A stretch of DNA of 43,428 bases from assembly GCA_902760315.1 (NCBI GenBank), contig CACWFV010000029.1:1-43428 (forward strand). The letters run 5' to 3'. The translations under genes were made by a program, and so were the position numbers. The first letter of the stretch is position 1. Every line of letters starts with the position of its first letter. Positions 34,488 through 41,750 of this stretch are shown here, piece by piece. The stretch is from an uncultured Bacteroidales bacterium. Lineage in GTDB: Bacteria; Bacteroidota; Bacteroidia; Bacteroidales; Bacteroidaceae. A model generated the notes under the pieces. It saw only the letters and a list, made by a program, of their open reading frames with translations. It made no database searches and was not told the origin of the DNA.

Positions 34488-34516
34488 CAAAAGTACAAAA
34501 AAAAAGACAGATACAA
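34488..34516 (-). promoter_or_regulatory. Promoter of the small lipoprotein gene
   Basis: On the minus strand TACTTTTG is at 34495-34488 and TTG at 34516-34514, spaced by 18 bases. This gives the lipoprotein its own promoter, apart from the SusC/SusD transcript. Confidence 0.5.
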
Positions 34517-34556
34517 GCACTTTCCACTATGTTTTTCATCTCGTCTCATAGCAAAT

Positions 34557-34591
34557 GGGGGGGCGCACCTGACAACTGGTACGTCCCCCCC
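34557..34591 (-). terminator. Seven-G/seven-C hairpin after susD
   Basis: GGGGGGGCG at 34557 pairs with CGTCCCCCCC ending at 34591, with an inner ACC/GGT match around an eight-base loop. There is no T-run on either side, so termination is likely but of an unusual form. It lies 35 bases past the SusD stop on the minus strand. Confidence 0.55.
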
Positions 34592-34625
34592 GCTTATATA
34601 TTATAGTTAATGGTTGACCGACTTG

Positions 34626-36629
34626 TTAGTTGCGATAAGCCGGATTCTGGTAGGCCGTCTTCTCTTCCTCGCTCATCTCCATACCGTCAATCTGTCCCTG
34701 TGGGATGGGGCGCAGATAGTAACCGGCAGGTATTTCACGCTCAAACTGAATCAGGTCCTTGTCAGTATATCCGTCGTCAGCAATCTTGTACTTTGAAGCC
34801 AGGTTAGTCCATTGCTGAGTGCGAACGAGGTCGAACCAGCGATAGCCCTCGCCCCAATACTCACGCTTGCGCTCGTCCAGAATGTACTTGATGTCGATGG
34901 TAGCAGGCGTAGCAGCAGTCATGGCAGCGCTGTTGTCGATGTTGACAGCCATGTTGTCGTTCTGGTTGAAGGTCTGCTTACCGGCACGTGCACGCAGCAC
35001 GTTCACCAAGTCGCGAGCAGTCATGGCACCCGTAGCACCCTTGACGGCAGCCTCGGCTGCAATGAGGTAGAACTCAGAGAACTTAGCAACATTGAAAGGA
35101 CGGGGACTGCCACCGTTGACCTTAGAGCCCAGACCACCATTGTTGTCGGTGCGATAGATACCGAGCTTCCAGTTGATGGGGTACTTCTTACGGCTGATGT
35201 GGTTTACGGCCACTACGAAGTCCGGACGTCCGGCAATCTCGCCAAAGCCCATCTTGGTGTCGGCATTGTAGTTGGTGACCTTGCTGTCCTCGCTTTCAGG
35301 TATCCAGCTGAAGAAGACCTCGTTGGGGCCTACCTTCATGCCGTTGGCACCATAGACAAAGGCATCGGCACCACCAGCCTTCTTCCAGTTGGTATGATAG
35401 CGCAGGGTGAAGGTAGCGTCGTAGCGAGAGTCGATAGCCTTGACAGCGTCCTCCCAGACACCACCGGCTATGAAGTTGTCGGCGATGGGAGCCATGCGAG
35501 TCCAGGGGCGTCCCAGCGCCTGTACAGCCTCACGCTGTACGGGGTTGATGTAAACGGGTTTACCCTCACCATCAACTCTGTCAGTCTTGGCAATCATCTC
35601 GGTGTAGTTCCAGGTCTCCATCCAGTAGGCGAAGTTCTCAGGAGAGGCACCACTACCCCAGCCATAGCCAGAACCGCCGTTACCGTACTTCTCGTTCTCG
35701 TCGTGGTCGGCGAAGAGCATGATTTCCTTGTTGCGGTCGTTGGTGGCCACGTTGACATCATAGAAGGTGGGTTGCAGTCCGTAAGGGCCAGGGTTGTTGA
35801 TGGCCTCCAGCGCCAGGTCGTAGGCTTTCTGGTAGTACTGGGCAGCCGTCAGTCCGTTGAGGTCTGTGCGGGCGCACTCCGGATAGGTGGGAATGTTGTT
35901 CGGATTCTCCAACCACCAGGCAAAGGTCAGATAGGCTTTCGAGAGATACAGTCGAGCCAGATTCTTGGTGGCTGTACCCGTCAGACGGGGATTGTCGGGC
36001 AGGTCGGCAACAGCCTTCTCAAGGTCGGCAAAGATGGCTTTGTAGACCTCAGGTACGGTGTTGCGCTTGGAGTAGCGGTTGGTGGTGGTGTTGAACTTCA
36101 ACTCACCGGCACCCAGATCCAGGGGGACGCCGCCATAGTATTGTACCAGCAGGAAGTAGTCGAAGGCACGGAAGAAGTGAGCCTCGGCCAGCAACGCGTT
36201 GTCGATGCCTGCAGCAGCGCCATTCTCCAGAATGCCGTTACAGGTGTTGATGTTGGCAAATGCTGTTCCCCACATGCCGCCGGCAATACTGTTGGTGGGT
36301 GTCATAGAGCCCACGTTGAATCTTGCGCCGGCCTTTGTCGAGGTCAGGTCGGCATCCTTGAAGTTGCCGTCGGCAGACTGTCCGAAGGTGTACTCGTCGG
36401 TACCTGTTTCGCAGGCATTCAGCCAGTAGCCGTTGCCGTAGAAGTAGCGCAGGTGAGCATAGAGTGACGTCAGACCACCCTCAATACCCTTCTTAGTGTT
36501 GAAGAACGAAGGGTCGAAAGAGCTGCGCGGCTGCTCGTCGAGCACGTCAGAGCAGGAGGTCACGGTTGTAGAGAGTCCACAGCACACCAAGCCCGCAGCC
36601 AGTATATATTTCATGCTTTTTGTCTTCAT
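34626..36629 (-). CDS. SusD/RagB-family nutrient-binding lipoprotein
   Basis: A 667-residue surface glycan- or nutrient-binding lipoprotein. The signal MKYILAAGLVCCGLSTTVTSC carries the lipid-bearing cysteine, followed by SDVLDEQPRSSFDPSFF as in SusD proteins. TPR-like helices and the C-terminal KREYWGEGYRWFDLVRTQQW and GYYLRPIPQGQID motifs complete the family. It caps the SusC transporter encoded just before it (50 bases). The ATG at 36629 is used, as the in-frame one at 36656 adds nine basic residues with no clear role. The ligand is not predictable, and no hydrolase is next to it. Confidence 0.93.
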   Translation of the reverse strand: MKTKSMKYILAAGLVCCGLSTTVTSCSDVLDEQPRSSFDPSFFNTKKGIEGGLTSLYAHLRYFYGNGYWLNACETGTDEYTFGQSADGNFKDADLTSTKAGARFNVGSMTPTNSIAGGMWGTAFANINTCNGILENGAAAGIDNALLAEAHFFRAFDYFLLVQYYGGVPLDLGAGELKFNTTTNRYSKRNTVPEVYKAIFADLEKAVADLPDNPRLTGTATKNLARLYLSKAYLTFAWWLENPNNIPTYPECARTDLNGLTAAQYYQKAYDLALEAINNPGPYGLQPTFYDVNVATNDRNKEIMLFADHDENEKYGNGGSGYGWGSGASPENFAYWMETWNYTEMIAKTDRVDGEGKPVYINPVQREAVQALGRPWTRMAPIADNFIAGGVWEDAVKAIDSRYDATFTLRYHTNWKKAGGADAFVYGANGMKVGPNEVFFSWIPESEDSKVTNYNADTKMGFGEIAGRPDFVVAVNHISRKKYPINWKLGIYRTDNNGGLGSKVNGGSPRPFNVAKFSEFYLIAAEAAVKGATGAMTARDLVNVLRARAGKQTFNQNDNMAVNIDNSAAMTAATPATIDIKYILDERKREYWGEGYRWFDLVRTQQWTNLASKYKIADDGYTDKDLIQFEREIPAGYYLRPIPQGQIDGMEMSEEEKTAYQNPAYRN

Positions 36630-36679
36630 ATTTCTGATTCTTTTTTGAATTGTCAATAATCGGTTGTCCTTTTAGTCAG

Positions 36680-39600
36680 TTAGAATGTTACGTTGACACC
36701 CAGCAGGAAGTTGCGGGTAGCCGGTGTGTTGTAGCCCACGATAGGCATTTTGTGCTTACCGGCGTATTCGCTGAACTGTACGGCTGTGTTTTCCGTAGCC
36801 CACGAGTTAGTCTCCGGGTCCAGTCCGCTCTCGTTGTTAAACGGCGAGAAGAGCACGAAGGGGTTCTGAATGGTTCCATAGACGCGCAGTCGGCTGATGC
36901 CCAGGTCCTTGATGGCCTTCAGGCTAGCAAAGTCGTAACCCAGCGTGATGGCTCGAATCTTCAGGTAACCGGCGTTGAAGTATCCGAGTGTGGTTCCGTA
37001 CTTGGGGTTGTCGCCGCTCATGATGCCACCTGGTTTCGGATATTTGGCACCCGTGTTCTCTGGTGTCCAGTAGTCTACGTCGATGTTGTTGCGGCGTCCG
37101 TCGAGCATGTTCAGGTAACCGTTGGCAGAGTGGATGGCGCTAATCAGTTTGCCGCCAATCTGGAATGAGCCGATGACGGTGAAGTCGAAGTTCTTATAGG
37201 TGACGGTAGAGTTGAAACCACCCAGCAGGTCGGGCTCCATGTCCATAATCTGGCGGTCTTCGGCACCGATGGCGCGTGTAGGCATACCATTTTCGTCGTA
37301 GTCGCCGGTGTACTTCACCTTGATCATACCCAGGTTGCCACCGGGCTCCAGGATGTCCAGGTTGGTTTTTCCGTCAGGTCCGGTAACGATGTCTTCCTGA
37401 TTCCACAGACCTTCCTTCTCGTAGTCGTAGATGACGTCGATGGGGTGGCCCACGAACCAGCGGTTAGCCTCGTCGCGGTCAGCTCCTGATGCCAGTTCCG
37501 TCAGTTTGTTGCGGTTGGCGTAGAGGTTGAGTCCTGCTTCCCAGTTCCAGCCGTTTTTGTTGTCGATGATGATGCCGTTCAAGCTCAGTTCGAAACCCTT
37601 GTTCTCCGTCTTACCGATGTTGCCGGTATAGCTGCTCACACCTGAAGAAGAGGGCATGGTGACATCGAGCAGGATGTCGCTGGTCTTCTGGATGTAGTAC
37701 TCCAACGAACCGCTCAGGCGACCGTTGAACAGCGAGAAGTCCAGTCCGAAGTTCCAGGTCTTGGAGTACTCCCAGCCCAGTTCCTCGTTGGGAAGTCCGC
37801 TGACGTAGTAGCCTGCTTTATAGACGTCGCCGAAGTTATAGTTGCGGATGGCCAGCGTGCCGAGGGTAGAGTAGGGGCTGATGCTCTGGTTTGACGTCTC
37901 ACCGTAGCCGATGCGCAGCTTCAGGTTGTCCAGCCAGGTCAGCTTCTCCATGAAGTTCTCGCGGGCAATGTTCCAACCCACAGAGACGGCGGGGTAGGTG
38001 TGCCACTGGTGACCCTTGGCCAGGCGTGAAGAACCGTCGGAGCGCAGGGCAGCAGAAATCATATACTTATTATCATAAGAGTACATCACACGACCCATCC
38101 ACGACTTCAGGCCGCTCCGCCAGTAGTTGTAACCGTCCAGCAGCGACTCACCTGTAGCTGCTGCCAGGTTGTAGTACTGCATGTAGTCGGCAGGAATATC
38201 CTGGGCTCTGCCACCGCTCTGCTCGTAGGTGGTCTGCTCAGCTGAGTACATGGCCACTACGTTCAGGTGGTGCTTCTCGGCGAAGGTGCGGTCGTAGGTC
38301 AGCAGGTTCTCTACTGCCCAGTTGCGGGTCTGGTTCTCATAGACGGAACCACTGTTCACGGCGTTGGCGTCCTTATTGTTCACACCCGTACCGGTGAATC
38401 CGCCACTCTTCGACGAGCGGTAGTTCAGACCGATGTTGATGCGGTAGCTCAGTCCCTCAATCCACGGACATTTCAGCTCGGCAAACAGCGTGTTGTACGA
38501 ACCGATACCCTTGTTTTCGTTCAGCCACACATCCTCCAGGCTCTCCACCAAGTCCTTGGTAATGACCGTCTGGTCGTCCTTCGGCATGGTGATGTAGCGC
38601 TTCAGGTTACCATTCTCGTCATAGGGGCTGGCCAGCGGGCTCATGGACAGCACGTTGTACATGCCGCTGATGCCCTTCGTCTTGCGATAGCTGTTGTTGG
38701 TCGACAGTCCCAGGTGGATGTACTTGCCCACCATCTGGTCGAAGTTACCACGCACCGATACGCGGTCGTAACCCTGTGTGGGCACTACGGCCTCGTCGTG
38801 GAAGTAGCCCGCGCCAAAGCTGTAGCTGCCGCCATTGGTTCCGCCGGCCACGCTGATGTCGTGGCTGTGGCTGACGCCCGTCTGATAGTATTTGTCCTGC
38901 CAGTCAGTGTCGGTATTGTCGTTTTCGTCCAGCGAGTTCTTATACTTATCGCCTGCGTCCTTGCGCAGCTGTGCAAACTGCGGCCCGCTCATCATGGGGT
39001 ATTTGTGGAATACCGTCTTGAAGCTGACGTAGCCGTTGTAGCTCACCTTGGCCGGAGTGCCCTGCGAGCCCTTATTCGTGGTGATGATGATGACACCGTT
39101 GGCACCGCGGCTACCATAGATGGCCGTGGCTGAGGCATCCTTCAGAATGTCCATCGACTTGATGTCAGCGGGATTGATGTCCGACAGCTGACCCATGAAG
39201 GGTATACCGTCCAATACAATCAGCGGGTCGTTGCTGGCCGACAGCGAGCGCTGACCACGGATGCGAATCTGCATCTCGGCACCGGGCTGCGACGAGGTTT
39301 GCGTCATCAGCACGCCGGCTATGCGTCCTTGCAGAGCCTGGGCAGCGTTGGTAGCAGCTATCTGGTTCAGTTTCTCACCACCGATGTTGGCCACGGAACC
39401 GGTCACGGCCTCACGGCGCTGCGTGCCGTAACCGATGACCACCACTTCGTTTACCACGTGGCCGTCTTCCTTCAGCGTGACGTTCAGGTCGCTGCCGGCC
39501 TTCACCTCCTGGCTGGTGTAGCCTACGTACGAGATAACCAGCGTGGCTCCGGCTTTGACGTTCAGGCTGAACCTACCGTCCAGGTCGGTCACGGTACCGT

Positions 39601-39790
39601 TGGTGGTACCCTTCTCCACTACGGAGGCTCCAATCAGCGGACCTTGTGAGTCTGCCACCCGACCGGTAGCCTGCCTTGACTGCTGTACGGCAGCCACTCC
39701 GTCGGTGCCTGCCCATACTTGTTGCGTGCCGGCCATGCCAAATAGACAGCATGCGGCGCAGAAAGCTGTTTGCTTTACTTTAAAGATCAT
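36680..39790 (-). CDS. SusC/RagA-family TonB-linked outer-membrane transporter
   Basis: A 1036-residue TonB-dependent transporter. A signal peptide (about residues 1-28) is followed by a carboxypeptidase-regulatory-like domain (TGRVADSQGPLIGASVVEKG). The plug domain (VVVIGYGTQRREAVTGSVAN to DILKDASATAIYGSRGANGV) and a 22-strand-type barrel ending in LGVNVTF complete it. It works with the SusD protein to take a large substrate into the periplasm by using the TonB system. It is the first gene of this minus-strand pair, with palindromic repeats in its leader and a promoter near 39907. Confidence 0.95.
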   Translation of the reverse strand: MIFKVKQTAFCAACCLFGMAGTQQVWAGTDGVAAVQQSRQATGRVADSQGPLIGASVVEKGTTNGTVTDLDGRFSLNVKAGATLVISYVGYTSQEVKAGSDLNVTLKEDGHVVNEVVVIGYGTQRREAVTGSVANIGGEKLNQIAATNAAQALQGRIAGVLMTQTSSQPGAEMQIRIRGQRSLSASNDPLIVLDGIPFMGQLSDINPADIKSMDILKDASATAIYGSRGANGVIIITTNKGSQGTPAKVSYNGYVSFKTVFHKYPMMSGPQFAQLRKDAGDKYKNSLDENDNTDTDWQDKYYQTGVSHSHDISVAGGTNGGSYSFGAGYFHDEAVVPTQGYDRVSVRGNFDQMVGKYIHLGLSTNNSYRKTKGISGMYNVLSMSPLASPYDENGNLKRYITMPKDDQTVITKDLVESLEDVWLNENKGIGSYNTLFAELKCPWIEGLSYRINIGLNYRSSKSGGFTGTGVNNKDANAVNSGSVYENQTRNWAVENLLTYDRTFAEKHHLNVVAMYSAEQTTYEQSGGRAQDIPADYMQYYNLAAATGESLLDGYNYWRSGLKSWMGRVMYSYDNKYMISAALRSDGSSRLAKGHQWHTYPAVSVGWNIARENFMEKLTWLDNLKLRIGYGETSNQSISPYSTLGTLAIRNYNFGDVYKAGYYVSGLPNEELGWEYSKTWNFGLDFSLFNGRLSGSLEYYIQKTSDILLDVTMPSSSGVSSYTGNIGKTENKGFELSLNGIIIDNKNGWNWEAGLNLYANRNKLTELASGADRDEANRWFVGHPIDVIYDYEKEGLWNQEDIVTGPDGKTNLDILEPGGNLGMIKVKYTGDYDENGMPTRAIGAEDRQIMDMEPDLLGGFNSTVTYKNFDFTVIGSFQIGGKLISAIHSANGYLNMLDGRRNNIDVDYWTPENTGAKYPKPGGIMSGDNPKYGTTLGYFNAGYLKIRAITLGYDFASLKAIKDLGISRLRVYGTIQNPFVLFSPFNNESGLDPETNSWATENTAVQFSEYAGKHKMPIVGYNTPATRNFLLGVNVTF

Positions 39791-39840
39791 ACAACAATTT
39801 TTTTAAATAGTTAATAGTAAATAGTTAAGTATTTCCCATC

Positions 39841-39895
39841 TTTACACAGGTGTGTGTTTTACACAGGTGTGTGTTTTACACGTATATGTGTGTTA
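39841..39895. repeat. Tandem palindromic repeats in the susC leader
   Basis: TTTACACAGGTGTGTG at 39841-39856 is repeated at 39857-39873 with 17-base spacing. A related palindrome, ACACGTATATGTGTGT, follows at about 39878. Each unit is self-complementary around ACAC/GTGT. They lie just downstream of the predicted susC start site, in the first 60 bases of the leader, and could be operators or leader-RNA structures. Confidence 0.7.
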
Positions 39896-39906
39896 TTTTT
39901 CCGCTG

Positions 39907-39914
39907 CAAAATTA
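39907..39914 (-). promoter_or_regulatory. Likely -7 box of susC (TAATTTTG)
   Basis: On the minus strand TAATTTTG is at 39914-39907, placing the start near 39900 and giving a leader of about 110 bases. No good TTTG box is seen upstream, which would fit dependence on an activator such as an anti-sigma/ECF or hybrid regulator, none of which is adjacent. Confidence 0.5.
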
Positions 39915-40009
39915 CGTTTTTTTATCTTACGGAGCTTTGCTAAATGTAACTATTCCTTTTTTATCTGTATCTTAGCTACTATTTTGTCCTCAATTAGCGC
40001 TTTTTTTGT

Positions 40010-40017
40010 TACCTTTG
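40010..40017 (+). promoter_or_regulatory. Likely -7 box of the FNT-type channel gene (TACCTTTG)
   Basis: TACCTTTG at 40010-40017 is 28 bases before the start codon. A TTTG at 39983-39986 is 23 bases upstream, slightly long. The divergent susC and FNT-type promoters share about 100 bases. Confidence 0.55.
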
Positions 40018-40045
40018 CACGCCGTAAGACGTTTATGAAGTTGAT

Positions 40046-40678
40046 ATGAAACATTTGCAATTATTCAGCAGTGTGCTGCCTTTGGCTCTCTTGGCTGGTA
40101 TCTGTATTTCTATCGGTTGTGTGGTTAATCTCAGAGTTGGCGGCGTTGCCGGTGCCGTGTTGTTCGCCTTTGGACTGACCACCGTGGTTTATTATGGCCT
40201 CAAGCTCTACACCGGTACTGCCGGCTTCATTAGGCGTCATGGCGACTGGGCTATGTTGGCCATGGTGTTGGTGGGCAATATAGTGGGCTGTCTGCTTTCG
40301 GCCTGCCTTATCAGCTATGCTCAACCAGACTGCATTGAACCTGCCTCCCAGATTCTCCTTGGCCGACTGGCAAAGGGCCCGTGGGCCTGCTTCCTGCTGG
40401 CCATCGGTTGCGGTTTCATCATGACCACTGCCGTTGAGTTTGCCCGCAAGGGAAAGATGCTGCCCCTCTTGTTGGGTGTGCCGGTCTTCATTCTCTGTGG
40501 TTTTGCCCACTCCATAGCCGACGCCTTCTATTTCCTCGTTTCTCCCGCTGAGCTATTGCTGCAGCCCTCAGTCCTCGTGGTCTATGTGGCTGAGGTATTG
40601 GGCAATTTCGTCGGCTGCAATCTCTATCGTTGGGTGCTCCTCTTCCATTTTGCTTCTGAAAATCAAGCGGCAGAATAA
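40046..40678 (+). CDS. Formate/nitrite transporter (FNT) family channel
   Basis: A 210-residue inner-membrane protein with six hydrophobic segments. VGGVAGAVLFAFGL, GLKLYTGTAGF, and GFAHSIADAFYF match FNT signatures; the last keeps the central histidine of the pore (GFxHSxA) used for anion passage. FNT proteins form pentamers and move formate, nitrite or hydrosulfide. It is shorter than the usual 270 or so residues, so loops or termini are reduced. It stands alone between susC and the modification locus. Confidence 0.8.
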   Translation: MKHLQLFSSVLPLALLAGICISIGCVVNLRVGGVAGAVLFAFGLTTVVYYGLKLYTGTAGFIRRHGDWAMLAMVLVGNIVGCLLSACLISYAQPDCIEPASQILLGRLAKGPWACFLLAIGCGFIMTTAVEFARKGKMLPLLLGVPVFILCGFAHSIADAFYFLVSPAELLLQPSVLVVYVAEVLGNFVGCNLYRWVLLFHFASENQAAE

Positions 40679-40744
40679 TAGGAGCACTGGTTCGGAGTTT
40701 CTTTTGAAACTTGTAGTCTCCATAAAAAATAAAGGCATTTTCTT

Positions 40745-40775
40745 TTTGAATTGTCTTAGTTTCTTTGTACCTTTG
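40745..40775 (+). promoter_or_regulatory. Promoter of the structured leader and modification locus (TTTG-19-TACCTTTG)
   Basis: TTTG at 40745-40748 and TACCTTTG at 40768-40775 are exactly 19 bases apart. The start would be near 40782, giving a 5' region of about 280 bases before the first protein. Confidence 0.75.
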
Positions 40776-40781
40776 TCCCTC

Positions 40782-41063
40782 GAACGCTGGCGGTGAGCCT
40801 CAGTGGAGGTTGCCGGCGTGACTTTTGTGGGTGAATAGATAGTTGTATCTATATTCTATAGAGGCTTTTCTCTAAATTTCCGACCAGAAATGTAACGAGC
40901 CTCGTGGAATCGGGATACACCTTAATGATAAGGTGTACCCGTTCCTTAATGTCTCGTTACAGGGTCTTTGGTCGGATACCTAGAGAGAGGGCATAGAGGG
41001 AACGTGGTACACTTTCTTTGTATCTGCACATGAATATCGTTTCACGCAAAAATCCGACCAATT
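40782..41063 (+). ncRNA. Structured leader RNA upstream of a DNA-modification operon
   Basis: No protein is coded in this 280-base stretch, but it folds well. Hairpin 1 pairs CGCTGGC at 40785 with GCCGGCG at 40812. Hairpin 2 pairs ATAGATA at 40835 with TATCTAT near 40846. Then a nested hairpin spans 40865-40990: CTTTTCTCTA (40865-40874) with TAGAGAGAGG (40981-40990), TCCGACCA (40879-40886) with TGGTCGGA (40969-40976), TGTAACGAG (40891-40899) with CTCGTTACA (40953-40961), and GGAA-CGGG-ATACACCTTA (40906-40924) with its complement to 40945. No internal terminator was seen. It is unlike tmRNA, RNase P, SRP RNA or riboswitches that I know. Whether it is a separate RNA or an mRNA leader is open. 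Confidence 0.7.
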
Positions 41064-41750
41064 ATGAACGTAATGGACGATAAACAAGAGCGGCAGGTAG
41101 TTTCACGTAGGCGCGTGGCTGACCATGGCGAGGTATATACCGCCAAGAGGGAGGTCTGCGCGATGCTCGACTTGGTGAAGGAAGAGACAGAGCGTATTGA
41201 CTCTCGATTCCTGGAACCTGCCTGCGACAATGGCAACTTCCTCGTAGAGATACTCAGAAGGAAGATGGAGGCGGTGCGACGGCAGTTTGCTCGCAACCGC
41301 TATGAATACGACCAGGCTTCGGCTGTGGCCGTCAGTTCGATGTATGGCGTTGAGCTGTTGCCCGATAATGTGGAGGAATGTCGCCAACGCCTGCTCACCC
41401 AATATCTGGAAACCTATCGGGAGCATCAGCATGTGGATGCTGCACCAGAACTGGAGCGTTGTATCCGTTTTCTGCTTCGAAAGAACATCCTCTGTGGCGA
41501 TGCGCTCACCATGCTTCAGCAGAATGGGGAGCCCATTACATTTTGCGAATGGACGTTCATCGGCATCGGGGGCAAGGTGAAGCGGCGCGACTTCGAACTG
41601 GCAGAACTGCTGCGTAATGTGGAGTACGACAAGCCCAAGCCTGGCGAGGAGGGCCTGCTATTTGCAGATACAGGCGAACCGACCTTCGTACATCTGCCCA
41701 AACGGGAGTTCCCTATTGTTGACTACCTAAAACTGCCTGACTATGAATAA
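41064..41750 (+). CDS. Small N6-adenine methyltransferase-like protein without catalytic motif IV
   Basis: A 228-residue cytosolic protein. EVYTAKREVCAMLDLVKEE and RFLEPACDNGNFLVEILRRK are the region before and including motif I (SAM binding) of N6-adenine methyltransferases, and VSSMYGVELLPDNVEECRQRL matches motif II. No NPPY or DPPY motif IV is found; instead the protein ends in a Pro/Glu-rich stretch. It could be a SAM-binding partner subunit of the larger protein encoded next, whose start it overlaps by eight bases (41743-41750). The start is an ATG three bases after an octamer that recurs in the leader. An in-frame ATG at 41073 is an alternative. Confidence 0.7.
   Translation: MNVMDDKQERQVVSRRRVADHGEVYTAKREVCAMLDLVKEETERIDSRFLEPACDNGNFLVEILRRKMEAVRRQFARNRYEYDQASAVAVSSMYGVELLPDNVEECRQRLLTQYLETYREHQHVDAAPELERCIRFLLRKNILCGDALTMLQQNGEPITFCEWTFIGIGGKVKRRDFELAELLRNVEYDKPKPGEEGLLFADTGEPTFVHLPKREFPIVDYLKLPDYE

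Noticed and set aside
34812-36467. A 551-codon open frame on the plus strand opposite susD
   Set aside because: It is antisense to a clear SusD protein. Long shadow frames arise from the codon bias of the true gene, and its Val/Gly-rich product matches no family.
40782-41063. Retron msr/msd RNA, tmRNA or 6S RNA
   Set aside because: No reverse transcriptase follows, no tRNA-like ends or tag frame are present, and the 5' and 3' ends do not pair as in 6S RNA.
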